Shown: positions 1-9,500 of the stretch, piece after piece | How positions within the stretch are numbered: the first letter of the stretch is position 1 | Layout: every line of letters starts with the position of its first letter | NCBI RefSeq assembly: GCF_043290135.1 | Contig: NC_134705.1 | Span: 38,218,271 to 38,282,270 of the forward strand | Direction: 5' to 3' | Source of the DNA: Rhipicephalus microplus | Taxonomy: Eukaryota; Arthropoda; Arachnida; Ixodida; Ixodidae | DNA length: 64,000 nucleotides | The notes under the pieces: model-generated | The model's input: the letters and a program-made list of their open reading frames with translations, nothing else | Told to the model about the DNA's origin: nothing | The model's database searches: none | Translations under genes and position numbers: made by a program

Positions 1-183
1 CTATTTACGCCTCTCAGAACAAATAAAGATGTTCAAACTCAACAACTACTCTAAGTGGCTCTTATCTTTTAGTACCAGTTGCATAAGTGGTCACTTTTTC
101 TTACCACTTCTAGTGCCTGGTTAACCATGGCAATTTTTATTATTTTCCACGCCTGTTTAGGACCACAGTTTTCAGCCCATTAC

Positions 184-366
184 TTATAGACTTACCGTTG
201 CACTTTGGCCCCATGATTCCACCCTTAATTCATGCTTTGGCTTTAGTCCTTTGATCGAGTAACTCAGTAAGGCAGTGTCGTCAGCAAATGAGCTGTTACC
301 ATGGTCTTCTGTAGAGGTCATTTTCAAGCTATTCTGTGTCCTCATGCGGGAGCACAGACTTGTCAA
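184..366 (-). pseudogene. Possible reverse-transcriptase fragment (FADD box)
   Basis: A 60-codon open stretch on the minus strand contains the motif FADDTALLSYS. This resembles the catalytic F/YADD box of retroelement reverse transcriptases followed by the usual hydrophobic residues. No other RT motif (LDxxxAFD, PQG, KxLG) can be followed on either side, so this would be a very short remnant of an otherwise lost element. The residues before the motif are not recognisable. It may also be a chance match. I keep it because the FADD-T-A-L-L pattern is specific and the window is otherwise full of RT debris. Confidence 0.3.
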
Positions 367-698
367 TCAGTATGCATACGGAACCAACATTATCGCATAA
401 TGTCTCCAGCGAACTGCATTAGTTTTGACCAAACCGTTGTGCAGTTGTTGTGAACAATACAGCCACAGCAGTGCGCTGGCACGTCTGTGCTGTACGTTGC
501 TCGAAAAACAACACAATACTCATTCGATTGTATGGGCGTATCTATCGGATCAGCCTAGAGGCGTCATGAACCCTGAGCAGATGACACGTTTTGGAACAAG
601 CAAGAAAGGGATAATGAATTTGCAAGTAACCACCGGCAAACTGTACCTTCTCCTCTGTGCACTAGATATTTTTTGTGGTTATGAATTGTAGCGAAAAC
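367..698. other. Unassigned intergenic stretch
   Basis: An 88-codon open frame on the plus strand (425-691) has no recognisable domain, no repeat structure and no neighbouring exon signals. I treat it as chance. Nothing else is supported here. Confidence 0.5.
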
Positions 699-900
699 AT
701 GGCACTGTTGCCATAATCGCAGTGGCAATAGTTACAAGCAGCAGTTGTTTGTGTTTAATAAATGGGCAAGTTTGCTTAGCAGGTAGAGGTCACGGATATT
801 AGGAGTATGCGTCGTGCAAAGTAAAGTTGAATGGCCGATTGCCATTATTGCAGTGGCAATCGTTACAAGCATCAGTTGTTTGTGTTTACTAAATAGGCAA
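699..900. repeat. Tandem duplication, unit 1 and left part of unit 2
   Basis: Unit 1 runs 699-836 and unit 2 begins at 837. The stretch around 708-770 is repeated at 838-900 (shared core CAGTGGCAAT followed by GTTACAAGC and CAGTTGTTTGTGTTTA). The rest of unit 1 (764-836) reappears at 3318-3390, beyond the inserted non-LTR element. Unit 2 is therefore complete but split by nLTR-1. The period is about 131-138 bases and the units differ by scattered substitutions and one indel. Confidence 0.75.
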
Positions 901-1070
901 TAGAGAAAGAGAGAGACAGGAAAGGCCGGGAGGTTAACCACATATTTGCATCTGGTTTGCTGCCCAGCGCTGGGGGCGGGGAAATAGGGGCAAGAAAGAG
1001 GAGGTAGATAGAAGAAAAAACCACGCACACTCATGTGAAAATAAAAGCACACACAGGAAGGGCGTCCTAG

Positions 1071-1948
1071 CTACAAACGTTCAGTAAGGCCAGTCGATCG
1101 CAAAAAGTGTAGTAGTGCTTTCAGGGCCTTCTGTGAAGTTGCATCTTGTCGATATTGTAGAATTCCTTGCTTCGACATAGGTTGATTGTCTAATTTGCTG
1201 AGTTCCTTGCGAAGGCATATTCGTTGTTTACTATACTCTAGGCAGTCACAAAGAACATGTTGGATTGTTTCTTCTCTGCCACAGTGGCCACAGGCTGCGG
1301 TGTCGGCCATCCCAATGCGGAAAGCGTAGGCGTTGGTAAACGCAACGCCCAACCAAAGCCTATATAACGGGGTCTGGTCTGCTCGGCAAAGCTTCGACGG
1401 GATTTGAAGACTTAGCGTAGGGTCAAGCGAGTACAGTCGGGCATGCTTGAAGTGTGGCTGATTCCATTGTGATGTGGTTTGCTGGCGAGCAAGCCTGCGG
1501 AGCTTTCGTGCAGCATCTGTCCTAGAAAGTGGTAGTCGTAGTTTATTATCTTCTGTGTGGTCTGAGCGGGCAGCTTGATCGGCCAGTTCATTGCCGATGA
1601 TTCCGCAGTGACTGGGTAACCACTGAATTGTAATTTTTTGCCCTTTCTCAGTCAGGTGGTGTATAACCTTTGCTATCTCTAGTACCAGCTGCTCGTGTGG
1701 TCCACGGCGTAAGGCTGATAGTAGAGACTGCAGTGCTGCCTTCAAGTCGCAAAAAGCCACTTGCGTGTAGGTTGATCAACGACAAATTGCAACGCGGCAC
1801 GAAGTGCTGCCAATTCCGCTGGTGTTAATGTTGTTTCGTGAGATGTTTTGAATTTATTTGTCGTAGCCAACCTTAGTATCACTACTGCTCCTGTAGAGCT
1901 GTCCAGCTGAACCGATCCGTCAGTGTATTTTGTGTGGAGTCTTGGCAT
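1071..1948 (-). pseudogene. RNase H and C-terminal Cys/His domain of nLTR-1, broken
   Basis: The domain begins with YTDGSV (first catalytic Asp), then PAELAALRAALQ (Glu), FCDLKAAL (Asp) and WLPSHCGIIGNELADQAA (His/Asp end). All four acidic or His positions are visible, but a frameshift near 1745-1760 splits the domain. The C-terminus carries CGHCGREETIQHVLCDC, the CCHC-like knuckle usual at the end of these polyproteins, and the frame ends with a stop at 1071. RNase H removes the RNA strand of the cDNA hybrid during retrotransposition. This part is better preserved than the RT. Confidence 0.85.
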
Positions 1949-2300
1949 TTCTTATACAAGAGAAGTACTGTGAGCTGTTTAAGAGCCGGTGACGACAAAT
2001 TCGCCATTTTCTGGACGCCAGGTATAATAATATTAATCATTGGTTGAGCGAGGCACCATGGCAGAGTAACAGGTCTAGCGGCAGGAGAGAACGAAGTTGG
2101 GATCGAATCGCAACGTGCGGTCACTGTTTTGCAGTAAGATGTGCATGGACGGTCCACTGGTAGTGAGGCTAAGTGATGTCGAGTAGTTCGAGCAAGGTGT
2201 CGTATATGTGTTCTCAGCACTTCAACATTAATGTGGGTCTTGATGAGGTGGTCCCTTGTGACGGTGATAGTTGCCGCTGTTGATGCTCTTTGGGGCAAGT

Positions 2301-3309
2301 CTAAAAAATCCGGAGTGTTTGAGCCTGGACACGTTGAAGCATTCGTATGCTTGTTTTACTTGCGTTGGTTAACGCCGGTAGGTTGTACCGAAGGAAAACA
2401 AGGAAAAGAATCCTGTATAGTCGCAACATAGCACCTGTGGACATTCCCCAGTTCCTTCCAGCGAAGAACTTGAACGAATGACAGATGCCTGTCAATCGCC
2501 TTTTCATGTATGATACATGTGGGCTTCATGAGAGGTCTCTGTCAATTATAACACCTAGGAACTTGTATGATCGGAGGTGACGTATCCTTTCGCTGTTTAT
2601 TAGAACGCTGTAGTTCTGCAATGGTGTGCGCGTAAATGCCACAAGTGCACATTTCTCAGAGGAAATTTCCAGACCTCGTTGACGGAGGTAAATAGCAACT
2701 TGAGTGGCAGCTCTCTGAATTCGCGCTCGCAGCTGTAGACGTGTTACTGCAGACGTCCAAACGCAGATGAAGTCCGCGTACATTGACAATCTGATCGTAC
2801 TTGGCAGAAGCTCATTGAGAGCTATTAGCGTCTGGTTGAATAGTACAGGGCGTAGTATGCCACCCTGGGGAACACCATGGTGGCTTTAATGTAGCGAAGT
2901 GTCATTATCCTCGGTTCTCAAGAAAAAGGATCGCTCAGAGAGATAGCTGCGTAGCCACTGAAACATCCGACCACCCATTTCTACCTCCATTAGAGCGGTG
3001 AGGACAGCTTCATGTGTGACGTTATCGTATGCCCCTTTAACATCAAGAAATAATGAGGCGCAGAGACGCTGACGGCCTTTTTCGTGTTGCACGAAGATGA
3101 CCAGGTCTATGACGCTATCAATTGATGACCGGCCACGGCAAAAACCCGTCATAGCGTCCAGATAGATAATGTGATGCTCCAGGAACCATTCTAGCCATCC
3201 TAGTACCATCATCTCCATCACTTTGTCCAAGCAGATAGCCAGTGCAATCAGGCGGTACGATGTGAGCACCACTGGTGACTTGCCAGGCTTGAGTAACGGA
3301 ACCAAACGG
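2301..3309 (-). pseudogene. Reverse transcriptase of nLTR-1, broken
   Basis: The N-terminal part (3305-2886) shows PLLKPGKSP, SYRLIALA, GFCRGRSSIDSVIDL and LFLDVKGAYDNV, which are RT motifs 0 to A. After a frameshift near 2870-2886 come GVPQGGILRPVLFN (motif B) and MYADFICVW, where the second catalytic Asp of YADD has become Phe, so the active site is lost. A KFLGVIIDRDLS stretch (motif D/E) ends the next frame, and the thumb continues in a third frame from 2507. The protein would have copied element RNA by target-primed reverse transcription. With at least three frame breaks and a missing catalytic residue this copy is dead. Confidence 0.85.
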
Positions 3310-3315
3310 CTGGTC

Positions 3316-3390
3316 TAGGCAAGTTTTCCTAGAAGGCACAGGTCCCGGCTATCCGGAGTATGCGACGTGCAAAACTAAAGTTGAATGGCC
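3316..3390. repeat. Right part of split tandem-repeat unit 2
   Basis: Matches 764-836 over its length (for example GAGTATGCG, CGTGCAAA and AAAGTTGAATGGCC in the same order) with a few substitutions and one indel. It begins directly after nLTR-1 and includes the right copy of the TAGGCAA duplication. Confidence 0.75.
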
Positions 3391-3772
3391 AGTCAGTAAG
3401 CTCAGTAGTCACTCTACAGTGGATATTGCATATATGCGCCGTACGATTCAATTATGTTATTGGGCCTCTATTTATTACGAAGGAGCCACATATTTGACAG
3501 ACATGCTGAGCGATGTCGTTCGACAAAGGCTGTTTTCCGAGATGCAGCAGCCAATGTGCTTATGTTCTAGAAAGTTTCGACACTGTTTCCGAGTGGCTTG
3601 AACTTCTGGACATGTGTGTTTGTTTACCAGGTTTTTGAAGGGTCGTTGGACTGTATGAAATCGTGTCTTGCGCATGTGTGCATGCGAGCATAACTTTGAA
3701 GCGGCAAATTTTATACATAGATCTGGCAACACTTTATTCCATAATTTCTATGCAATAAAGAAAAAAGAAAGT
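3391..3772. other. Unassigned intergenic stretch
   Basis: Overlapping open frames on both strands (3419-3601 plus, 3475-3732 minus) encode nothing recognisable. No repeat structure or RNA gene is evident. Confidence 0.5.
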
Positions 3773-3855
3773 CGGTATGGCGAAGTGGTTAGTGTGCTAA
3801 GCTCGGAATCCAAAGGTTGCACTTTCGAATCATTGTGGTTCATGTTTTTTTTCTT
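3773..3855 (+). repeat. tRNA-derived SINE head
   Basis: TATGGCGAAGTGGTTAGTG resembles a tRNA A box. TTGCACTTTCGAATCAT about 40 bases further on resembles a decayed B box. The spacing fits an RNA polymerase III internal promoter, but the acceptor stem does not pair, so this is a SINE head and not a tRNA gene. The boundaries are approximate and the 3' body was not identified. Confidence 0.5.
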
Positions 3856-4067
3856 TTACGAAGGCGTTCCGGAACGCTTTATCTTGAATTATTCAATATT
3901 TTTCACTGCAAGGAGCTCGATCGTCACGGTGGTTCTGATGCCGTTTCGCACTCTAGCATTGCCGACACTCAAGCATCCACCATGTTCCAAAAAGGTTGTT
4001 GGTGGAATTTACCATTCCTATTTTGGTCGTTTTTTCAATAGACAGAATGTAATGTAAATGCAAAACT

Positions 4068-4680
4068 ATGGGAGCTGAGAAAAAATCACAGCATGTCCAC
4101 AGAGTGAATGATGATGAGTGGGGCGAAGCATCCGTAGCTCCATCCGTGCTTCTGTCCATCCGTCTGTCCATGCTTCCATCAATCCGTGCGATTGTCGGTG
4201 CGTTCGTCTGTCTGTCTGTCTGCATGTCTGTATGTCGGTGTGTCTTTCTGTACGGTCATCTATCCGTCCGTCCATCTGTCTGTCTCTCTGTTCATCCGTT
4301 CATTCGTCTGTGTGTCCGTCTGTAACACCAACCAGACGCGAGCTAAGGAAGCCAATCGCTAGCATCTTCAACACGCCCGTTGCTCTGCTTCATCCATGCC
4401 CCACCAACAACCCACCACGTACAGCGGCTATTCAGGAGACTGAGGGAGGCACTCCTTCCTCGCGCATTCAGGCGAAACTCACAGAGCAGCCAATCGGAGA
4501 GTAGCTGTACAGCGCCATCTAGGATATCCTAAGTCAACTGCGGCTTGTATGTACATCTGTGAGACAGTGCCGTCTAATATACTGTACGATAGATACGGCG
4601 TTCCTTTTTTGTCTCTTCTTCTTTCGGTTATGCCGCATGAAGGACAATGTTCGCTTCGCCCCTAAAAAGCTCCGCTTCGC
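4068..4680. repeat. CCGT/CCAT minisatellite-bearing repeat, copy A
   Basis: The copy opens with AAAAAATCACAGCATGTCCA, then GAGTGAATGATGATGAGT and GGGGCGAAGC. A pyrimidine-rich run of CCGTC/CCATC-type units spans about 4140-4325 and is followed by about 330 bases of unique sequence. It closes with GCTTCGCCCCTAAAA near 4655, the inverse of the opening GGGGCGAAGC. Copies B (11244-12037) and C (13694-14200) share the opening and the minisatellite. Long Ser/Arg/Pro- or Asp/Gly/Arg-rich open frames on both strands are products of the minisatellite. Confidence 0.7.
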
Positions 4681-5167
4681 AGCTTGACTAAGCTATGAGC
4701 CCCGTACCACACGTAGCACTACGTATTGTTGTCTTGAATGTGAAAATTCGATAGATGTCTGTCTGGTTGGGTACGTAAACTAGGAAACGATTTAAACTCC
4801 AACCAAAAGTAGGTCAAGACATTAAACAGGACGCTTCTGAGCCGACTTGGTTCGTTTCTCAGGGGGGACTGGGGCAACGTTGCAGCGGTGTCTTCAAAGC
4901 ACTCGCGGGGTGGTTAACTACTCCCCTTGCTTTCTCTCTCCCGTTTTGTCGCGGAGCGAAGTCAGTTTGCATAAACGGGATGAAGGATTCCGAGAGAATG
5001 GTTACGTTTTGAACCGTTCGCTGTATTTAGTACGACTCGATTAGTAACCTTATGTCGTTGTGTTGTGTGCATGCCTTTTCTGCCTCGGTGTTTGGCGGTA
5101 TTTATTCAGCGATATGATCAGCCAACAAGCCGACAACGTCACCCTTCACCCGTTGCTGCGTTTAATT
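4681..5167. other. Unassigned intergenic stretch
   Basis: A single 65-codon open frame (4847-5044) has no recognisable content. No repeat or RNA gene was found. Confidence 0.5.
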
Positions 5168-5412
5168 GATTCATTTGATTGATATGCTGGGTTTAACGTC
5201 GCAAACCACCATATAAATATGAGAGACGCCGTAGTGGAGAGCTCCAGAAATTTCGACCACCTGGGCTCTTTACCGTGCACTCAAATCTGAGCACACCGGC
5301 CTACAACATTTCCACCTCCATTGTAAATGCAGCCGCCGCAGCCGACATTTGAACCAGTGACCTGCGGGTCAGCAGCCAAGTACCTTAAGCAGTAGACTTT
5401 CGCAGCGGGGCG
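5168..5412 (-). mobile_element. Ruka-like tRNA-derived SINE
   Basis: Minus-strand copy. On the plus strand it reads from the tail side: GGGTTTAACGTCGCAAACCA, then GAGACGCCGTAGTGGAG, TTTCGACCACCTGGG, GCCTACAACATTTCC and the tRNA-like head GAACCAGTGACCTGCGGGTC...TACCTTAAGC...CGCAGCGGGGC. The block order matches the full copy at 41883-42143 on the other strand. It is nearly full length, with substitutions in the pol III boxes. No clear target-site duplication was found. Confidence 0.8.
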
Positions 5413-5984
5413 TCGCTGCGTTTCGTCGCCACGAGTTACTTCAATGAAGTGTTTAATCGCTCTTTCGTTCTGTACAAATACCGTGGCACAACATAAACTT
5501 TACGAAATTCAAATTGCTTTTATTCGAGCATAATTCTTTTGTTTACTTGCGCAAATGCACCATAGAAAATTTTTGGAACTGTCGCAAAAATGGCCTTCTT
5601 CTGTGTGTCGTTTTGCGCTAGAAGTAGCAGATGTGATGAAAATAAAAAAGAAGGTGGCCTATAAATCATGGTTTCTCCTGCTAAACAAGGCCACACTTCA
5701 GAAGAATTTGAAGCCTTGAACAGATGAAAAGTTCGTGAACCCATGGTCACACTTGAGTAAATGTTTGTACGAGTGGTCTTGCCCTGCATTGGAGAAAAGA
5801 GTTCAGATCGCTAAGCGTTAAGCCTTGCAGCACACAAGAGATCCTGTCGAAAGGTGTGGCCTAAAGGTTTTGTCTAGAGACGCCCCTTGTTCACAATTGT
5901 TTGATCAGGTGTCGGAACTAAGGCATGAAGTGTAGCTGCGCAATTATTTTTTTTTGCTATAGCTTGATCCTCTAGCAGGACTTC
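5413..5984. other. Unassigned intergenic stretch
   Basis: An 89-codon minus-strand frame (5520-5789) and low-complexity T-rich sequence near 5945. Nothing is supported as a gene. Confidence 0.5.
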
Positions 5985-6584
5985 CTCCGGATTCTAAGTA
6001 TGACCATCCATTCGCACGGCTCAAATAACTTGAGGGTTGCGAGACTCGCTGGAAAAGCTATCAATGCTATCATACTGATAAGAAAGGTTGCCAGTGCGCA
6101 ACAGGGACTTGAGAATATAACCCCTTTAGGTTGGTGCATACCTTTGTGATGTGCCATTTCACCTACGTTGCAGCCATTCACAGCTGGCAGATGTCGGAGC
6201 GTGGTAAGCTCAACACGTTAACCAGAGAGGCCATCAAAAGAACTCTCGGGCTTCCCGCGTACGCAAGCTCTGACTGACTTTTTCGTCTGGGCATGCACAA
6301 CACGCTGGAAGAAATAGCAAAGTCACAGGTGAGGGCGCGATTCGCCAGGCTATGCCTCACGCGCTCCGGTAGAAGCATTCTGCGGAAGCTAAAGTTTCTA
6401 CCGATTAAAATAAATTCGCTTCTGCAGCATTTCTAGTGAACAGCCCGAACAAATTATTGTTGTCCCCATCCCGCAAAACGTCCCCCTCGAGCATAATGGG
6501 AGTAGAAGACAGGCCAGGGCAAAGGCTTTACTTGAAGGGACTCACGAACATACCGGGGAATGTTGCTTCGTAGAAGCGGCCCGG
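5985..6584 (+). pseudogene. nLTR-2 part 1: RT C-terminus to RNase H start
   Basis: The first frame reads ILSMTIHSHGSNNLRVARLAGKAINAIILIRKV, the RT motif D/E region and thumb. A frameshift near 6137 follows. The next frame reads VMCHFTYVAAIHSWQ, RGKLNTLTREAIKRTLGLPA and, after a TGA near 6272, LGMHNTLEEIAKSQVRARFARLCLTRSGRSILRKL. The linker at 6435-6540 (EQIIVVPIPQNVP, GSRRQARAKALLEG) leads to CFVEAAR, the start of an RNase H, at 6562-6582. Only scattered frames survive. The order and spacing match the RT-to-RNase H joint of the nLTR-3 type element in this window. The coding strand is plus; the minus-strand frames here are shadows. Confidence 0.75.
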
Positions 6585-7032
6585 GGAGAGGGTGGGGGAG
6601 TGTTTATGTTTATAAGAAGGAAAAGAAAAAAAAGTGAGCCCCGCAAATGTCTGCATCAGAGTGCGACACCTCAGCAGTAGCCCACAAGGGACGGGGGTGA
6701 GGAGGGATTAAAAGGATAAAAATAAAGGTGGAGGAGAAAAAAAGAGATGCGCTAAGCCAGTGAGCGAGGATATATCGAGAGGATAGGAGAGATAGGAAAG
6801 ATGGAAACACGGTCACAGGAGTCCGAGGACGGGGCACCACTTGCGAGAGCTCTTGTCGGCGTCAAGAGATGGCACAGAGCAAGTCCAGTAGGTCAGATCT
6901 ACGCTGTCGTCGGAGATAAGCGTCAGGAGATGAAGTAGGGCAAGCCCACTCAGCCAGAGCTACGCTGACGTCGGAGATCGTGAGGGCACAACCGGTTGGC
7001 ACGGAATCCAGCGAGCGAGTCAAGCGGCCCGG
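6585..7032 (-). mobile_element. Insertion inside nLTR-2, probably a LINE 3' end
   Basis: This 448-base block interrupts the RNase H frame of nLTR-2. The 11-mer AAGCGGCCCGG occurs at 6574-6584 and again at 7022-7032, giving a perfect target-site duplication. Removing the block and one copy restores a continuous frame (CFVEAAR then YTERKAYVAVGI). On the minus strand the insert looks like a LINE 3' UTR: pyrimidine-rich, then CTTTTCCTTCTTATAAAC and a C-rich tail. I could not place it in a family. The minus orientation is inferred from the T/C-rich 3' end. Confidence 0.7.
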
Positions 7033-7380
7033 TATACTGAGAGGAAGGCATATGTGGCAGTGGGTATCCACCACGAGGGCAGTATCACAAACTCGACAAT
7101 GCTGCGGATGATGGTGGTTGAAATAGTGGAGCAAGTGAAAATTGCGTTGGTCTTCTTGATAACGCGATGTTCACAATTTACAGCGACTCGAGATTGGTGG
7201 TCAGAGCATTTGCCAAGGAAACACTATCGAAACCAACTTCGTGGATTCTTTGAAACAAAGAGATAGATCGATTCACACACATTCGTTTGGTTCCCAGCTC
7301 ACTTAAAACGCATTGAGAGAGCACCGCCCATTCTAAACAAGTCAGTTGAGATAGCTGTGCGAGGACTAAAAAACCGCGTA
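7033..7380 (+). pseudogene. nLTR-2 part 2: RNase H
   Basis: The RNase H resumes with YTERKAYVAVGIHHEGSITN, then shifts frame near 7150 to MFTIYSDSRLVVRAFAKETLS (the Asp-Ser strand of RNase H). After a stop it continues as HTFVWFPAHL and PPILNKSVEIAVRGLKNR, the His/Asn-rich end of the domain. The first catalytic Asp (FVDAA in relatives) is Glu here (FVEAA). Dead copy. Confidence 0.75.
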
Positions 7381-7689
7381 TCTATCGGGGGGGCGTGGCG
7401 CTGATGTTTTAAAGAACCGTTAGCCACTTTTGTCGTATAACAAACTAACAAATTATATTTGCCTGGCGCGGAGTTAATGCGCTGTGGGGAAGTCATCACG
7501 CCGTCCGGATGGGACGGTGCTATTACAAGCTCCGGACATGAACAACATTTAGAGGCAGTCCAACGGGCCCGCAACGCAGTAGGGTGACTTGGTCTTTCTG
7601 TTGACACAACTAGTTTCTGATGTTGAGTAAGGTACATCTGGATGCAAAGCTGTATGACGTTTCACTTTCGGAATTCTTTCCGATTTACT
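7381..7689. other. Unassigned intergenic stretch
   Basis: A 112-codon minus-strand frame (7299-7637) partly overlaps the RNase H remnant on the other strand and has no recognisable content. No repeat was identified. Confidence 0.45.
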
Positions 7690-8037
7690 AGGCTCGGTTA
7701 AACCATAAGCGACACACCTATTTCGCCATAATCAATTTTTGGCATCGTCAAGACGTGCCACGAGATATTATATTTGATGGCGGGTCTGGTTGGTATTGGA
7801 CTTGATGTTGTCTATTTGTGTGTGAAGCAAAACAATACTCTGACATTGTTTCTGAACATCACACGTTCGCGAGCTCAAGTGGGCGACAGTTTGACTAGTG
7901 GTCAGAAATTCATTTTTGAAGTCACTCGTTTCTGAAATCAGTTTCGACTGAGCAGCTAATGTTTTATGTAATTTTTCAACTATAGCAGCTAAGTTAGGAA
8001 TCAGATTTGACTCAGCGTCGCCAGATTGCCTGAACAA
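7690..8037 (-). pseudogene. LINE ORF1 coiled-coil fragment
   Basis: An 89-residue frame is rich in heptad-like Leu/Ile/Val spacing (NLIPNLAAIVEKLHKTLAAQ, SQTVAHLSS, SIVLLHTQIDNIKSN). It is followed, after a stop near 7768, by RLDDAKN*LWRNRCVAYGLTEP. That joint, a coiled coil then a D-x-E-N-R-x-R-R-N-N-like stretch then YGL-x-E, is the usual transition from coiled coil to RRM-like domain in L1- and CR1-type ORF1 proteins. Such proteins bind element RNA as trimers. The fragment is short, has at least one internal stop, and is not joined to an endonuclease or RT here. Confidence 0.55.
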
Positions 8038-8044
8038 GGAATGA

Positions 8045-8827
8045 ATGACGTCAAAGCACTCGAAAACAATCGAATATCAGCAATGGGGGCTCAGCAGCTG
8101 CAGCAAAAAAAATAAATACTTGATTACTTCGAGAACAAAAAGTATGGTTTACTACGCTGAATGGCACAAGAAAGTGGGTTACGGCTCTGCACTGTGCCAT
8201 AGCTGTCGAGCCTACAAGGCACCACGGTCGATCGCAGCTCTTTTGTAGGCGACGAGTAACTTGATGTTTCAGGCGATGCGACCTCCCACTATGAAGTGAG
8301 GATAGAGAGTATCACGGTCAGCACCACATGGTAGGTTAAGGTGCTGGCTTCCGGTAGGGTAAGAGGCGTTGATCGTCAGAGGGCTCCAGTTTCCCAGCCA
8401 CTTCCTTGGTAGTGGCTAATCGATGTTGTCTCAGTGGTGGCATACGATAAGGCAGGCAACAGCACGTATGGGAAAACAATCGTAAACACCTGCATGAAAA
8501 AGGTAAGTGGGTTACTGCTCTGCACTGTGGCACAGCTGTCGAGCCAAGGTTAGCAAAAAGGAGTACTTAAGCTTCCTTTGGGCTTATGACTAACCTTATA
8601 CCTCGCTGGGGCAGCAGAAGCAATGAATTTTAAAGTTACAAACAAACTTCGAACGTAAGGAATAATGCCATAAGCTTATAATCACTAATTACGGTATTAC
8701 AAAAAAGAGAACAGAACATAAAGTAATGCCGCGATCTCTGAACTAAATCAAAAGTACAGTGGTAACACCAAAACATAAACCCTGATAATAAAACAGGGCT
8801 TTTCACTGTGCACTGCCACACCGTTTA
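8045..8827. other. Unassigned stretch with a 40-base direct repeat
   Basis: AGTGGGTTAC then GCTCTGCACTGTG and AGCTGTCGAGCC occur at about 8173-8214 and again at about 8503-8544 in the same order with few changes. The sequence between and around the copies is not recognised. Short frames on both strands carry no domain. Confidence 0.5.
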
Positions 8828-9500
8828 GTGATAGTAGAAAAAAAAACGCCAGGCCTGCGCAAAAGGCGCAGCAGTCACAGCGAAAACTCAAAGAATGGCC
8901 TTTCAGAGCTTTTTTCTAAACACTCAATGGGAAACTCCTGCAAGCACACTTGCTGGGTACCCACTATAGTGTTATTAACAAAAATATTAGGGTAAAAGGC
9001 TAGTATTCGCAATGCTATACTTCGTCATTCTTCTGAGAAGCCTGGTGTCCACTTAACTATTGGGAAGGATTTATTGCAAATTGTTCATGCAGTGATTGAC
9101 GGTGATGAAGAATTATGCCTCAAGTGGGCAAGCGCCACAGTTATTAGGTGGTAAAGAACATGCTTTTGTAGTTGGTTGGAGCGTTCGACGACTCACCCGT
9201 TACACTATTCGGCTGTTTGACATCTGGCTGTTTGTTTCCTGTTCGAAAATACTTTGTTACTCATAATATTGCGAATCCTTTCTCAAAATTAGGCCTGAAT
9301 AGGGCAAGTTTGCCAGCGTGGCTCAGTGGTAGAAAACTGGGCTGGCACCCAGTGGACCCGAGTCGAGCCCTACTCTGTCATTGATACTAGGTATTTTTGG
9401 TAATTTCGTGCGGTGTGGTTATGGACACCGGTGGCGGCGGACAACCACGGTGCGGCGCGGGACTCCAGTTGTGGTCTAAAAGCGGCTTTCGCTGTAAAAG
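8828..9500 (+). repeat. Composite repeat, copy 1
   Basis: The copy starts around GTGATAGT, passes CGCCAGGCCTGCGC, CTGGGTACCCACTA and GGTAAAGAACATGCTTTT, and ends in a tRNA-derived SINE (9314-9500). The same blocks in the same order form copy 2 at 10510-11243. The copies are clearly diverged, with several small indels. The 5' body has no recognisable coding content, so it is either the body of a longer SINE or LINE-like element or a separate repeat co-amplified with the SINE. Confidence 0.7.
9314..9500 (+). mobile_element. tRNA-derived SINE, second family, copy 1
   Basis: AGCGTGGCTCAGTGGTAGAA matches a pol III A box. GACCCGAGTCGAGCCCTA, spaced as in a tRNA, is a slightly decayed B box. The body contains GACACCGGTGGCGGCGGAC and ends GGCTTTCGCTGTAAAAG. 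The same head and body recur at 11051-11243, and the tail alone at 29360-29402 on the minus strand. It is distinct from the Ruka-like family in both head and body. Confidence 0.7.

Larger units (their letters stand above)
901..3315 (-). mobile_element. nLTR-1: 5'-truncated non-LTR retrotransposon (RT + RNase H)
   Basis: The element lies on the minus strand with its 3' end at 901. The 3' UTR ends in a CT-rich run (sense strand CTCTCTCTTTCTC) rather than poly-A. Coding debris in sense order is the RT fingers and palm (3305-2886), the YAD box (about 2790-2760), the RT thumb (2507-2301), a linker (2298-1950), RNase H (1948-1640) and a Cys/His C-terminus (1400-1079). The 5' half (ORF1, endonuclease, start of RT) is missing. 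Both ends carry the heptamer TAGGCAA (894-900 and 3316-3322), a plausible target-site duplication. The insertion lies inside unit 2 of a tandem repeat whose two halves sit exactly on either side. An RT plus a C-terminal RNase H places it in the I/Jockey-type group; a finer clade is not assigned. Confidence 0.85.

Noticed and set aside
425..691. An 88-codon frame with several Cys residues
   Set aside because: No recognisable spacing of Cys residues, no homologue in the window and no neighbouring exon signals.
793..3390. Reading the 44-base similarity on both sides of nLTR-1 as a very long target-site duplication
   Set aside because: The similarity extends over a whole tandem-repeat unit, whose halves fit together only if nLTR-1 inserted into unit 2; the duplication is the seven-base TAGGCAA.
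4066..4504. Overlapping Ser/Arg/Pro-rich and Asp/Gly/Arg-rich open frames on both strands (likewise at 11191-11715 and 13722-14206)
   Set aside because: They are translations of a CCGT/CCAT minisatellite in every phase and have no codon structure.
6862..7134. A 90-codon minus-strand frame
   Set aside because: It crosses the junction between an inserted block and the RNase H of nLTR-2, whose coding strand is plus.
9314..9390. Candidate tRNA gene
   Set aside because: A and B boxes are present, but the acceptor and anticodon stems do not pair convincingly and the same head recurs on a SINE body at 11051.
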